A stretch of 64,000 nt of DNA from Rhabditophanes sp. KR3021 (GCA_963281155.1 CAUJLY010000002.1:3224001-3288000); one strand, 5' to 3'; numbered from the stretch's first letter, positions 36,155-49,315 are shown. Notes: generated by a model from the sequence alone, not told the origin. Translations and numbers: made by a program.

Positions 36155-36979
36155 GATCTGGAATAAATATATCCAATTATTTAATCAAAGAAACAATGTA
36201 AGGGGCTGGTGATGATATAAATTGTAGAATGAACACGTAAATTGTAATAACATTACACGCATAACCATTTCGATGACTAGCACCGTTTGGTGACTATCAT
36301 GGTTGTTGGTACATTGCTTCAATGCAAAAACTACCACAGTGTTTAAAAATAGTGTCCGAAATCAATGGCTATGAGTTGCTGTAAATACTTTCGGAAAAAT
36401 TTAAACATTTGATATTTGGTTGTTTGACTAAATCAATTTCGTTTACCACAAAAGAGATAATTCTTTTCAAAGGGTGTGAGTAAAACTCGTAACTGCAGTA
36501 AGAATCTAATATGATGATTTTTTAAAAACATTAACAATCATTTCTTACTAAATAACACACAACGCCATTACATTCTAGACAATATAATGTACACATATAC
36601 ATAAAAAATATGATCAAACAATGTACTTCCTCATTCAAAAAGATTTATTCCTACGCACGAATTTGTGATATAACTTGGAACATGAATTATTAGATCCCTT
36701 ACATATGTATTTGTTAACTGAAATATTAAATTTAATGTTCTTTAACTTTAAAATTCCCTTACACATAAATTTAATATGGGTGTAATTTTATATAACTTTT
36801 ATTAATTACGTTGCCATAAGAAACGACATTTTTAATTGAAAAAGTAGATTGGTAAAAATATACACGCCATAATTTCACTACTACATGACACCTGCCTATT
36901 TACTTTCTTGCCATTTCAACAAACAATTTTCTCTTTTGCTCGTTTTCAAATATTTCTCTAATTTGGATACAATAAAGTT
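36155..36979. promoter_or_regulatory. Divergent region, CCCH gene and 7TM gene
   Basis: 825 bp of AT-rich sequence between divergent start codons. Both promoters should lie here. I see no repeat or coding sequence that can be supported. Confidence 0.35.
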
Positions 36980-37921
36980 ATGGCATCGACACAGTTTCCA
37001 AATAATCTAATGACTACAGTTCGTCCATTTAATTCTCAGAACAATAGCAATGCCAGTAATTCCATGGATGGTTTCAGCAATGAATTGAGGTTTATTATCC
37101 ATTGTGTCATCTTAGGATGCGGCTTCGTAGGAGTTCTAGTGTGCTTGGTCACAACTCTTTTTAAGAATAGTTTTGGGCATTATGGTATACGTTTCTATGT
37201 CTTTAATCTTATGCTCACTGACGTAATACACATAGCCAATATTCTTTTGTCTTTTCCGGAATTCAACCTTAGCAAAGGAATTCCTTATAACATTTTAAGT
37301 GTCTACCAAGAGTACGCCAAAAAAATCGAACAATGGACGATGGCAGTTTATGCATTTACAACAATATTCTTGTTGTTAGATGCACTAATACGTCCCAGAA
37401 AATCGTCATGCGGAATTGCAACTTTGCTTTGGTTGCTCGTTATAATCCTGGGTGATGGCGTACCTATAGCAATCTTCGTCGTTATTCAGGAATTATACAC
37501 CTATTCGAATATAAAACCGCCGCCATATTCTACGTATCACATAGCTTCATTTGCTCTTTTGCACATAACACTAATCATCTATATTCTGTGCTCGTGTTGT
37601 CAAACTTGCAATTGCTGTTGCAAGGCTCCTTCAAATCGCCCCGCTAAAACAAAATGGCTTGTTTTTCTGTTTGTTATAATCACATTATTAGTACAATATC
37701 CTTGGATGTACATATCCTTCATGGAATTGTTATTGAATACTTTTAAGTTGGAAGAACTTGTGGAATTGATGAGAGTGTTCAGGACTTATATAAACGTCAT
37801 AACATACATAAATTCGTGGAGTTATTATGCAAAGCCACTGGTGGATTCATTGTTTGCGATGATACTTTTACCATCTTACTCTTGCTGTGATTATCAGAAG
37901 GATGACAATTTTCAAGGATAA
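36980..37921 (+). CDS. Orphan seven-transmembrane (GPCR-like) receptor
   Basis: A single-exon gene of 313 residues. Seven hydrophobic segments are visible, starting at about residues 37 (FIIHCVILGCGFVGVLVCL), 72, 113, 144, 186, 225 and 265. The extracellular N-terminus is about 35 residues with several N-x-S/T sites (NNSNASNS). Intracellular loop 3 has a Cys cluster (CSCCQTCNCCCK). The last helix has YYAKPLVDSLF in the place of the rhodopsin-family NPxxY. No DRY motif is clear (DALIRPRKS follows helix 3). It resembles fast-evolving nematode serpentine receptors, but I cannot assign a class or ligand. Confidence 0.7.
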   Translation: MASTQFPNNLMTTVRPFNSQNNSNASNSMDGFSNELRFIIHCVILGCGFVGVLVCLVTTLFKNSFGHYGIRFYVFNLMLTDVIHIANILLSFPEFNLSKGIPYNILSVYQEYAKKIEQWTMAVYAFTTIFLLLDALIRPRKSSCGIATLLWLLVIILGDGVPIAIFVVIQELYTYSNIKPPPYSTYHIASFALLHITLIIYILCSCCQTCNCCCKAPSNRPAKTKWLVFLFVIITLLVQYPWMYISFMELLLNTFKLEELVELMRVFRTYINVITYINSWSYYAKPLVDSLFAMILLPSYSCCDYQKDDNFQG

Positions 37922-38071
37922 TAACCATACAATACACATTATAAATTGATATTTTTTTTAAATAAACAAATTTTAAAGAAAGACTTTTTATATACGCAAC
38001 TTTAATAATTTGTCAAACAACTTTATAATTATCCTTAATTTTACAATAAATAAATATTCTGACGTAATTTT

Positions 38072-41000
38072 CTAAGAAAAGTTTGTTAAACAACTAATTG
38101 CTTTTCCAGCTGCCAAAACGACATCGGTATTCGGATCTTTCAGTTTTTCAGCCAAACCATGGAAAATAATGTCGGTAGGTATTAAAGTACGTAAACTTGC
38201 ACTCAATTCCGCCAAAAGATAACCAATAAATATTATTGAATTCATTCTAATTCGGGGGCTTGTTGAATTGAAGTATCCGGCACAAACAAGGGCATTGTTA
38301 TTTAATCTGTCTGGGTATGATAAAGCTAATACCATGGCAAAGTCTTTGATAAATGTTGTGTAATTTTTCGGAACTTCATCGTACTTGAAGGTACTTTCAA
38401 TAAGATTGGTCATAGCTGTAAGATAAAATAGCATTATTAAATAACATATAATTAAACTCAAAAAGAGTCATTTGATTTTTTTAAATTTAATTATAAGTGT
38501 TTCGATGTGAAAAACAGTTTTGGAAAAGAAGTATTATATGACTTCTTATGTCATCTATATTTGGTGATTTGATAATCGTAACTTAACGATGTTCAGAAAA
38601 TCCAACAATAGTTATGATGTAAAGCCTAAGAAAATGCAAAACTTAGATGTGACACCTAGTCTAAGAAGATCCATAACTATCCGTCAAGATGATAGGGCTG
38701 AAGGTAAGTATCAAACAATCAATCTAGTAATATAATTTTAATTCTTAAAGATCCCAGTCACGATGTTGCCGATTTGTCAAATTGCTTTATGGGGAAGAAA
38801 ATGAATTTTTTGCCTTGAATAGAAATTCACATCACCAAATCACTTGTAATAAAAAGATGTTAATGGTTAAGTTGTTAAGTGAATTTGGCTACAATGATGA
38901 CTTTTAAGAAATGGTTGTAACTTTACTTAGTCAATTAAGAGCCAGTTTACCAAAATCTGATTACACCGACTTTTGCCGTTTCTGTAAACAAGGTACCTTC
39001 TCAAATGATCACGAGATATGTAGAGTGTGCAAAACAATATGAGTTGAAGTGGAAAGACTAAAAAACGAGTGTACTGGAAAATCTATTGAGTGCTTAAGAA
39101 AAGAATTTAATAAAAAACATGTAAATGTTAATTGTGATGCTTAAATTAATCATTCTTTTTAGCAACCTAATCTTCGAATACACATATTTACATGTTGCGT
39201 GATCCTCAAACAAAGAAACATTTTATGCTGGGCAAACTAATTCTGTAGACTTAAAGAATTCATTTCTAAGATTCAGAAAGCATGAAGAGGATACATCAGC
39301 AAAAATGCTCAGCAAATACACATGTCAGATGTCGTTAAAGAGTCTGATATTTTTGAAGAAGTTAATTCTGTAGAAGCTATATACTCTCTTGAAATGTATG
39401 ACGAACTAACGTCACTAGATATAGAGCACTGTATCGTTCAGTCTCATTCAACTTTATCTAATGCAGCTACAAATCGGCTATCTAAATTCATGTTATTGGC
39501 TGATGAAAACACAGTTAAAGCCCTTGGAAATGTATTTTACAACGATCTTGTTAAATATCATGAAGTGTATGAGATTGTTAAGACTTATCCAGAAAAAAGG
39601 ATCGATTCTAATGAAGCTGGTAAGTTTAGATGCCAGGTAAAGGATGCAAGTATAGAACAAATGACGCTCAACAACTGGCAAAGGATTACAAGTCCTACGC
39701 CGGTATTGAAAAGAAGTACAAAAAGAGATTCGTAAAATATCAAAACTTCACTGATGACAAACTATGGGAGCAACTAACGAACAAACTTGAGAAGGCAACT
39801 GCTCGAAAAACGTCGAAGAAGAACTCTATTTACATCCTACTGGATGTTCCTGCTGGCGTTGATTTGAATCAACTCTCTATCTGAATTCAAGAAATATATG
39901 TTTTATGTTGGAGTTTCTGCTGTATTGAACAAAAGATTAAATAATCATGGCTCCAAAACTAGACAGAACATGAAGCGCTTTATACCATTGGATCCAGATG
40001 AGAATAGATGTGTAGTAATTTGGAAAGATGAAGAAAAGTTGTAGCTGTTGACCTTGAAGATCTTCACATAAATCAAGCACTTGGATTGAGTATGCAATCA
40101 TGTTTGAGATGTGATGTGAGCTAACTAATGTGGTCGATTATGGACAATGAAATCAGGGGATGTACTTAAAACATCCTGAAATTGTCAGAAGATTTAGCCA
40201 ACTTGCTATTAAGCAAATTTTCGACAAATTATCTTTTAATGTTGATTCTTTTTAATTTTAGTATAATACATTTTTGAGATTTGGATTACCTGGAGCCGTA
40301 AACAGGCATGATGTTTTTTTTAATACCATGACGCATTTCTATAAAAGTTAATAAATAAATTAAAGTAATAAGGAAAGTAATAAAAAATGTAAGGCAATAC
40401 ATAAAGTAATTTTGTTACCTTTCTCACTAATTCATCCTCATCATTTAAATGCAAAATAACGGAAACGATATTTGAGTGTAGTGCGTCAATGAATGTGTCG
40501 TCATAGCCAAACTTCTGTCCGATTTCCGCCAAAAGGGAAAATGAAATAGCTCTAAGAACAGCATTGTCTTTTTCAAATCTAATTTTTAACTGTACTAACA
40601 AAACTGCAATGATATTGTCAAAAATACTTTTGTCAGAAACCAAAATTAGTGAGTCTAACGCCCTCAATGATTCTATAGTCACTTCATCTTTAAAGTCATT
40701 AGCATCATTCAATCCTTCCATTGATGCCTGAACAGCTAACTTTATGTACTTTTCCAAGACGACATTCGACGATTCTTCATGGCAAATGGAGGCAACAATT
40801 GGGATTTGGCCTAAGCCTTTGATTGACAATTTCTTTACCAATAAACAATCATCTTTAACACATTCAAGTAATGCTTTGATCAAATCATCAAAAAACTCGA
40901 GGTCGAAGTTGCCGCTTTGATCAGGACAACGGGAAACCAAACTTGAAAATACGACAGCAATACTTATTCTATGTGCTTCCGATGAACTTCCAATATATTG

Positions 41001-44000
41001 TTCCAATTGCCTAGCTAGTGGGCGTAGCCAAGATGGTCTTTCGTCACATAAAGCTTTACAAATAACATCAATTGCTGAAGTGTATGATAGCGGGCTGACT
41101 AGATTGGTCCATGAACGCTCATGATTCATCCTTTCAATAATGGAGTCATTTTTGGTTTCTTGCAAAAGTTGTTTGATCAAAACAGAAATAAGGTATGCTG
41201 GAGTGGTGCAAGTCTTACGAAGCTCTTTAGTCAAAATCACAGGTGAAATCTTGCCCTTATATTCGTCGTTTTCGGCTGAATCTTCTGTTTTGATAGTAAG
41301 AAGTGGAAATTTGGCATCGACAATTGCAGCCAATAGTTGGAAACTAATAGCAAGTATTTGATAAGCTCTTTGGGATAAACAATCATCTGAAGGTGCAGCT
41401 GACACTAATAATTGCATTGCTGACAAAAATGAGCACACTTCCGGAGTGACATATTTAGTTGCGCTTGATCCAATATCCTTCAATTCAAAAGGCAAAAAGG
41501 TGGCAACAGAGACTGATGTATTATTGGCGCTAATATATTTTTGATTTTCCTCAACATTCAAACCCATTATTTCCAACAAATAATCTAAAATATATCCAAA
41601 TTGGGTCGATTCTCTAGCCAAAGATTTCCAGACATCACATTGTGATTCCGAAAAAGGCAACTCTTGCCGGAGTAAAATATCAACCACTGTGTACAACTGA
41701 TGTGATGCCAAAGTGATCAAAGCATTCAGCAAATCACAATAAGTTGGAAAGCAAATGTGGATTAATGGTAATTTCTCCAACATAACAACAGTCAAAAATT
41801 CGGCTTCCGAATGTAGGGAACCTCCACGATTCTTAATGATAATTGTAATTAATTGAGCGGCAGAACAACTGACGTTACTTTGCCTGTCAGTTAACATATC
41901 AAAGAGTACCGACAAGTATTGTTGGATTTGTGACTTAGGCAGTTTATTTTCAATTTGCTCTCCCATAGCATCAATGCATTTTCTAGCAGTATTTGAATCC
42001 AGCTTTGAATCTCCATTAAGATACGTTTCGGTAAATTGTTGACTATCAAACAAATTGGTTTCATCTTTTGCAAAGCCTCTGTGAATGTACCACAAACTAA
42101 ACGTCGTTCTTATTGCTGTTAAGGCTAATTGACGAACTTGAAACAAGGAATCAGCAAGTCTCGGCGTCAAACGTGCCAACAAATAAGACATTGGCATAAA
42201 ATCAACCGCCTTTCCAAGACAAACATCCGTAGCGTAGTTTTTGTATGTTTCTAGAATTAAGACTGTAATTTCAATTACTCTTTTTCTTTCATGATCAGCA
42301 GGTGAGCCATAGTATGGAAACAATATCTTTAGAAAATCAAACACGGTTTCAACTATGGGCTTTTTCTTAATCATTTGTTTGATAACATCCTTGAATTTAC
42401 TGACCGTGGCTTCCATCATAGTACTAGCTTGATCGTCATCAATCGTTTTTAAGCCACTTTTTTCTCTGCAAATCGGAAGAATAAATTTAGCCATTACCTT
42501 AACTAAATCCCATAATTCATTCTCAAGAATATTGGGTTCTAATTTGATTAAGAAAATTGTGGCATTGCATCCTAACAGCCTGATCCAACTAGATAATGTC
42601 TCGGCATTTTCAGCTTGAATGTATTCTTTTATGTATCCATACAATTCCTTTCTCATATCGAATTTGTAGTCAGAGGAAAAGTTTGAAGGATGTAATGAGG
42701 TAGCAATGAGGTGCATTGTTTCTAATAAAGCTTCTTTTACAACTATTTCTTGTTTTGTATTACCCATATAAATTCTCAAAAACACTAATACTGTTTTTTC
42801 AAGTCTTTGAACAATTGTTTCAGTTGGGCAATTTATCATCAAATATCCATAACTCAGCATAAGTGTAGCTCTAAATACTGTAAATATAAATAAAATAATT
42901 GTTAAGTACCTTAGATTAATCATTTCTAGATCTGTGTATGTTTTGTAAGACATAAAGCCAAAAAATCCTGACGAGTTCTTCTTCAAATGTTCCCATTTCG
43001 CAATATTTTCTAACTCTGTCAAAACAAGATCAGTGTGACTTTGTGAACAATAACCAACAGCCATGCTCACCTAAAATTAAATTATTAAGAGTATATTTTT
43101 TTAACCTACCCCTATTCTTTCGATATGGTTGGAATGATTGGCAGATCTGAAGACTAGCAACAAATGTTCTACAACAAAATTATTGTCTGTGATGTATGAC
43201 AAGATGGATCCAATACAACGCAAAAGGAAACTCCTATCCCGAGATTGGGAGCCATATAAAGTCATTTGTTTCGCCATGGATGAAGCCAAAGACTGCCTCC
43301 AGTCTCCGCTATTGATAGCCAACACACTTTCCTTCACAAAATCCATCACAACTAAGTTCCATTTTTCTAATCTCGTTATTTTGATTTCTGCCTTGCAACC
43401 ATTTGAAAACGATCTCGACATTCTATTACTAGGCTGTGGACTAACAATTGTATGTTCATAGGAAGAACTTGATAAAATAAGTAAATCTTCCGCTGCGGCA
43501 ATAAGCTCATCCAATTTTTGATCAAACACTTTGACTAGATTTTCATGGAACCATTCTCCGAGACATTTCATTAAGAGTAAAGCTTCTTTAATTCTATAAA
43601 TTACGGCAGCACTTAACGGAGATGCATTCAGAGATACAATTAATCTGGCGAAAACTTGAATAGACCCAGCAATTTTAGAGCAATCAAATCCCTCCTCAAA
43701 ATTAAGCTTCCCATTTTTCTCAATCATTCTATTGGCCACGATTCGGATGCATTTGAAGATATCCGCAGAAACAGCATTGTATTGTTCTGAACACACAAAT
43801 TCGAATAAATGAGGCCACAATAAGTCCAATGATGAGTCACAATTCTTTGCGATAGTATGCAAAGCTTGTGCACAGTGCGAATGAACTGTTGACAGTGATG
43901 ACTCGGAATCATAGCAAAGCCCGTTTCGTGACAAAATCATTGAATCAGTTATCAAATTGCGTGTCAAAAAGTCAATCACCAAACTACCTCCACTCATCTT

Positions 44001-47000
44001 ATCCAAAAATCCGTGATCAGCAAGCGCGATGCATAACTGACTGATTCCTTTCCTTACAACTGCCGATAAACCATCTGGAGTTAACATCGGTTTTAAACCC
44101 ATAATAATTAAAGCCCGTTTATCTTCCATCTGAACAGATGCTGAATTTAACAAATGTCTCATCAAATTAATGGCTCCTAATTTGACATTATCTAGAACAC
44201 TTTGCATCTTATGTAACAAGTAATAGACAATTTTGTCGGCAAATCTATCTGCAGCAACATGGAAACACCTCAGACTTTCATTCCTTAATTTGATTGAAAT
44301 CATATTTGGGGACGATTTAGTTTTTTCATCAAATACGACATCCTTCAACTCATGATCAATGCAAACATGGGGGAAAATATTGTTCAAAATGTCATCTATG
44401 TAGTGATCCAATGGAACTAGTTCTTCCGACTCTTCACAGGAAGCTTCCAAAAAGTGGCAAATTCCTCTGGTCATAGCTAGTTGTTCCTCAATACTGGACC
44501 TTTTGTATAAAGTTGTCAACATAGTCACAAGTTTCTTCACATCTTTAATGACTCTTTTCTTTTCGATCATTGTGCACAAAGTTCCAATGCATTCTACTGA
44601 ATCGGCTTTCACTCTAGAATCTTTTGAATGTACCCATGGTAAAATAATGTCATACAAGTTTTCCATTTGATCGTAGTAATCCTTTATAATGTCATTATAT
44701 GAGGTGTCTTTTTCATTGGCTTGAGCAGAATGTGAGTACTCAACAATGCAGTCACAAAAAGAACACAAAGCTTGAGACCACACTGATTCTGAAAAGAAAG
44801 GTTGATTAGCAATAATATTGTGCGTGTCCAGACATCTTCAAATAAAAGCAGATATTCTTGCTCAACATCGGGCTGGTCCGGTAAAAGGATGGGGAGAGGT
44901 TTTCGATGATATTCTCGACAAAGAAGGAAATGAGATTGTTTATACTCTCCAAGAAGGAGAAAATGATCAAATCAAATATTATGGTTCTTTGAGCAATCAA
45001 ATTGGAAAGTCTTATCGCTCAAAAGTATATTTCCGACTACTTAGTTTGAAAGAAGGAAATAAGAAAGCTATACGGATAAACAGTTGTGGTAAAGGTGGAA
45101 CTAATATTGTGTTGCATGAGTACGATGTTGGTGGTGGAGAGGCAGATATTGAATACTTGGTGATTGCTGTTGGTTAAACCAACCTAACCATGTTCTGAAG
45201 AATATGATAATCCAGGCAAAAAACACCATCTGTAAAGAGACTTGCTAGCAAACGTGGAGCAATGTCGTTGTTATCTGATTAGTGGACATCTAAACGTGTC
45301 AAGGCAGTTAATGCAATAGAAGCAATAAATGCTAAGAGAAGAAACGGTAATAAGACTCCAGTTTCTTTAGAAGAAATCAAAAAGCTTAATGACATTTGTC
45401 TAAGATGGAATTGAATACGTATTGCTAACGATTCCATCTAATATACATAATCATTATTACTATGTTACATACTTATTATTATATTCATACTCATTGCATT
45501 TATTTGTATCCTTTATTAGTAATAACCGTTTGTCTAGATCTCATACTACCTAGTTTTAAGGAATAAGAAATATTCAAATCAATTTTAGATTCATAATTAC
45601 TCCTGTCACGTAGCAATACGATCTGGGAAGATAATTTGGTGTAATTTCTAAATACGAAATTAATTAATTTAAACTTACTCATCGAATCAGTTTTTAATTG
45701 AGACAACAAACGAACAGCTCGCGACAGAATATCTGTCAAAAACGGGATGAACCCACTTGGATTATGTTCAGATACTGCAGATAACGACAAAACAATATAT
45801 TTGGGGGGCGAATGAGAATGTCCAGGTGGAAATTTTTGTAGCAAAGCTTCCATAACATGGTGGACAAATCTATCATTTTTGCCCAATGTAACTAGGATTT
45901 CTTTGGCACATTCAGCCCATTCTTGCTCACTGTCCTTACTAAGAGTAATCTCCTGTGTTACTAAGTTTATGATTAGTAATCCTGAAATCCGTTTTGTAAA
46001 TTAAAATATTATTAACGTAATAAAATAACATGTTTTTAATTTTCAAATTATGGTTCATAGCGATATTTGAAAGAAAAGTTGGTAAAGAACAGACACATTG
46101 AAATACTCAAGCAATGTATGATCAATTTGTCAAAGCTCTCGAAGCAATCATCTGTCTTCATTTTTGACCGATGTTTGATAGCTAATTCAGCAAATGCCAC
46201 CAATCTTGAAAAAGACGTAGTCTTCGATCCTGTTTTGAACTTTTTTACCTACAAACAGATCAAACTCATGGTCGTTATTTTGAAGCACAATTGGTTAATG
46301 ACCGAGAGTCAGCTGTAATCAAAGAAACGGAAAAGTTACGATTCAGACTGTGCGGAAATCAAAATTTACTTCTGCTTTCAAATGTGAATAGTGTGGAAGA
46401 TGTTTTAAAACTAAAAGTAAGTTTAATGAACACAGAAAAGGTGACTTCTGCTAAAAAGCGATGGAAGATGCTGAAATATTCAATCAAACTAAAACTGCTG
46501 CTGATGTTCCTGCTTCAATCAAAAGAAAAGATGTAACAGGCTGTTACGCTTATTTAACGGTAGAGCCAAGAGCTGTACATGGCAACTGGAGTCAAAGAGG
46601 GAATTGAATAGATTGGAGAAACGGAGGACTTTGACAAAAGAATATATGCTCACAAAACAATCTTCAGTCATGCAGTTGACTTAAAAATGTTGTTTGATAA
46701 AAAGGAAGACCTTATCAAAGAGTTGCCTATGATAAGTCGTTTGGCAAGAATAGAATTATTGTATTAAAGATGAAATACCAGCCAAAACAAGTCGCAGAGA
46801 ATATTAAAAGTATCCTAATTAAAACTCTTAGAACACAACTCACAAACTCCGATAACGGAAGCCATCATTGAGGAAGTCCATCACCTGTTTCCGGAAATGA
46901 ATGACAAGGTTGTTGATTTCATCGTAGGAGAATTGCTTGAAGCTCATAATGATATTGAAAAGTTGACTATTTCACATTTTTTTAAAACTTTTAAATTTAA

Positions 47001-47393
47001 TTGCTGTTCGAATAAAGTTACTATTTCCCATTTTTAAACCCTTAATTCTTTACCTTGTTGTTCATCTAACTCAGCCAATGTGTTGGACTTGCACAATACA
47101 ATGTTGATTGACGTTAAGATAGTGGCTCTATCGGCTGGTGGCAGCTGAAAATAATAATTTAACTGAACAAAAGGATGTCAATTTACTTTAGGATGTTGAA
47201 GAAGGAATGCATGAGCAGTTTGTAAAAATAAACCAGGCTTTTCAAATCCAAAGTGTTGCAAACTTTGACATAATTCATTTTTTGATTCTGCATTATTGGT
47301 CGTTACCACAGCATCAAGTAGTGCCAAAAGAAGTTCTGAAAGACATTGCGGTTTTAGGTATGAATAGTAATGTCTGATTTTATTTTTAGCCAT
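38072..47393 (-). CDS. MROH1: Maestro heat-like repeat protein 1 (MROH1)
   Basis: A large HEAT-repeat protein; mammalian MROH1 is linked to lysosome function. Exons (minus): 47187-47393, 47054-47144, 45679-45981, 43110-44788, 42910-43070, 40419-42870, 40290-40338 and 38072-38415. All phases agree, giving 1,761 residues (human about 1,640). Recognisable blocks are LVSPLSYTSAIDVICKALCD, RIGVSMAVGYCSQSHTDLVL, RFEKDNAVLRAISFSLLAEI, ILHLNDEDELVRK and the C-terminal GYFNSTSPRIRMNSIIFIGY with EKLKDPNTDVVLAAGKAI. The 49-nt exon 7 (CVMVLKKTSCLFTAPA) is needed to keep frame and homology. Intron 5 is only 39 bp, in frame and free of stops. Introns 2, 3 and 7 are 0.9-1.9 kb and each holds an antisense insert. 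Confidence 0.9.
38416..40289 (+). mobile_element. Decayed GIY-YIG/zinc-finger element in MROH1 intron 7
   Basis: An 1,874-bp intron with a multi-exon-like gene relic on the opposite strand. Visible blocks: an ATG-led MFRKSNNSYDVKPKK near 38590 with a donor-like GTAAGT after it; cysteine clusters (FCRFCKQGTF ... ICRVCK) near 38975-39045; an open frame 39322-39735 with MLLADENTVKALGNVFYNDL; a Lys-rich frame 39630-39884; and a GIY-YIG-type FYVGVSAVLNKRLNNHG near 39900-39950. Stops and shifts separate the blocks. The sequence differs from the NSDSGKP copies, so it is a second lineage of the same general kind. Confidence 0.5.
44789..45678 (+). mobile_element. Antisense gene relic in MROH1 intron 3
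   Basis: The intron carries a 119-codon open stretch on the plus strand (44818-45177), without an ATG at its start. It contains LAQHRAGPVKGWGEVFDDIL and INSCGKGGTNIVLHEYDVGG. A second frame near 45255-45412 (KRVKAVNAIEAINAKRRNGN, SLEEIKKLNDICLRWN) follows after stops. I do not recognise the protein and see no GIY-YIG or zinc-finger motif. It shares only the long-intron, antisense setting with the other inserts. Confidence 0.4.
45982..47053 (+). mobile_element. Decayed GIY-YIG/zinc-finger element in MROH1 intron 2
   Basis: The 1,072-bp intron is nearly all element, antisense to MROH1. Plus-strand frames include 46067-46318, then a C2H2-type finger with one stop (FKCE-stop-CGRCFKTKSKFNEHRK, about 46377-46435), a GIY-YIG-like IGETEDFDKRIYAHK with the preceding Tyr codon turned into TAG (about 46592-46650), and a C-terminal EVHHLFPEMNDKVVDFIVGE ... 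EAHNDIEK block (about 46873-46965). The order matches the collagen-intron copy. AATAAA at 47011-47016 is 37 bp from the host donor. Confidence 0.6.
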
Positions 47394-49315
47394 TAGCGTA
47401 ATAATAAATTAAATAAGGTGTGTAGAAATATATTAAATATGGTGTAGTAGATATGCACTGATTTTTGTTAAACAATTATATTAGTACAACATTGACACTC
47501 TTTTTCAAACAAAAGCAATCTGTAAGCAATAAAAAACTAAAATTTGTATACTTCGGTGATGAAATAATAAATAAAGCTAAATATATCTACACTTATTTGT
47601 GTGTAGATACAGAAATAACAATTTGGTGTGTTAATGATTTTTAAAGGGAATGATTGATAATTTGTTGGTATGCTCATTAAAATAAACCGATTTTTAGACG
47701 TTAATAGTGAAAGTGTCCTGGGCCCTATTCCTGAACAATTTATTTATCGCAATCAAATTATTTGGACAATACACACAAACCATCAACAAAACTATTTTAG
47801 TCTATTTTAGATTTTTAGTTTCTTAGTTTCTTTTAGATAATTAGAGTTTCTTTTACAGAGGCAATTTTTTAGCGGTGTGTGTAAAAGTACCTTAGCATAC
47901 AAATTACTAAAAGAAATATTCAACTGCGTTATATGTGTTTATTTACTTGTGCTAATCAAATTCTAGTTTTAATTTGTGAAAGCTGTGTCTCTCAGACTTA
48001 CCATACAATTTGTCGACCATTTATGTTTGAGTTTTTGGTGATATTGATTATAGCTTTGATAAAATAATATTTGCACAGCAGGTAACGAAGATTCACAGCA
48101 AACGAAATAGTGTACCCAATTTAGCTCATAAATTCAAATAAGAACTTTTGTAATATACCTAAAATTAAAAATTAATTATTTAATAAAAATGCTTGTAACA
48201 TGATTTTCTGTCAATCACGCATAATTATACTAATTAATTCGTCATAGCAACCTTGTTAAATAGTTAAGCCGTTGTCAACAGTGGAATACCCAAAACTAGC
48301 TTGTGATTAATATTTATCTTGTTCCTAGTTTATTAATAAAAAATACAATCATCATCTGATATTATATCGTCGTAGTAGCAAGCTGACAAATACCGACTTT
48401 TATTTACTAAGGATAATCAAAGAACGTACAGCATAACCTTATGACAAATTAAATATTAACTTAAATAATACTCATAATATCAATATAAGGCAAACGTATA
48501 TATTGCATGTAGCATCAACACAGAACATCGACTATACTCACATTGCATAATATAGTGATAGATGAATCAGTCTTATGAGCTAACCATGTGCAAGCAATCA
48601 ACACAATTGATAATAGAAATATGAGACACTTTTAGAATAAACAATGGGCCATTTTTAAGGTTCATTTGTTTTAAATATATTTTTTGACACTTAAGTAGCT
48701 AGAAAAGTGATTTTTTGCAATAAAAAATGGTTGTTATCAAATGGTTTGTCATAATGGTAAAACGTCCTTCGTTAATTTGAGACCAAGAATAGATAAAACT
48801 AAACATAATGCATTGTATTTCGGTTAGCAGTAGATGTGTTGCTAAAGGCATATTATATCAGTAATTAATTAAATCAATGAATAATACTAAAAATGTTATC
48901 CACAAATAAATTCATACAATCAGCATTATCAAATTCTTTTTCTTCAATTGATAAAAACAATAATGTTCGATCAAACCAATTGCAGACACTATTCATGGAA
49001 GAATAGTTAACATGCGTATCATGAGAAAATGTACTTCCTTAAACAGCTTTCGCTTTAAGATAACCTATCTGGTTTGGCGGTATTTCTTTTAAAACATCCG
49101 ACATTTTCATATACATACAATTGAGTGGTGGTTGGTTTAAAATAGGCATACGTTAGTGTTGGAAAGAAATCGACGCGAGTAGGTGGATATTATTATAGAT
49201 CATCTAAATTAACTAAACATAGCTTTTACAACTCTTTTGCAAAGTTATTTAATCGAAGATATTGGATTGTTTTAACAAAACATACCACACATTTGTAGAT
49301 AAATAATTTATTAAA
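47394..49315. promoter_or_regulatory. Divergent intergenic region, no gene seen
   Basis: 1.9 kb of AT-rich sequence between the divergent MROH1 and coiled-coil genes. I see no supported coding sequence or RNA gene. An acceptor-like TTTGTAG lies about 18 bp before the coiled-coil gene ATG. Confidence 0.35.

Noticed and set aside
44818..45177. Plus-strand frame treated as an independent host gene
   Set aside because: It lacks an ATG at its start, lies wholly inside an MROH1 intron and is followed by further broken frames, so it was kept only as an antisense relic.
38072..47393. First impression that the HEAT-repeat gene was proteasome adaptor ECM29
   Set aside because: The C-terminal blocks (ILHLNDEDELVRK, KLKDPNTDVV) and overall exon order match MROH1 better.
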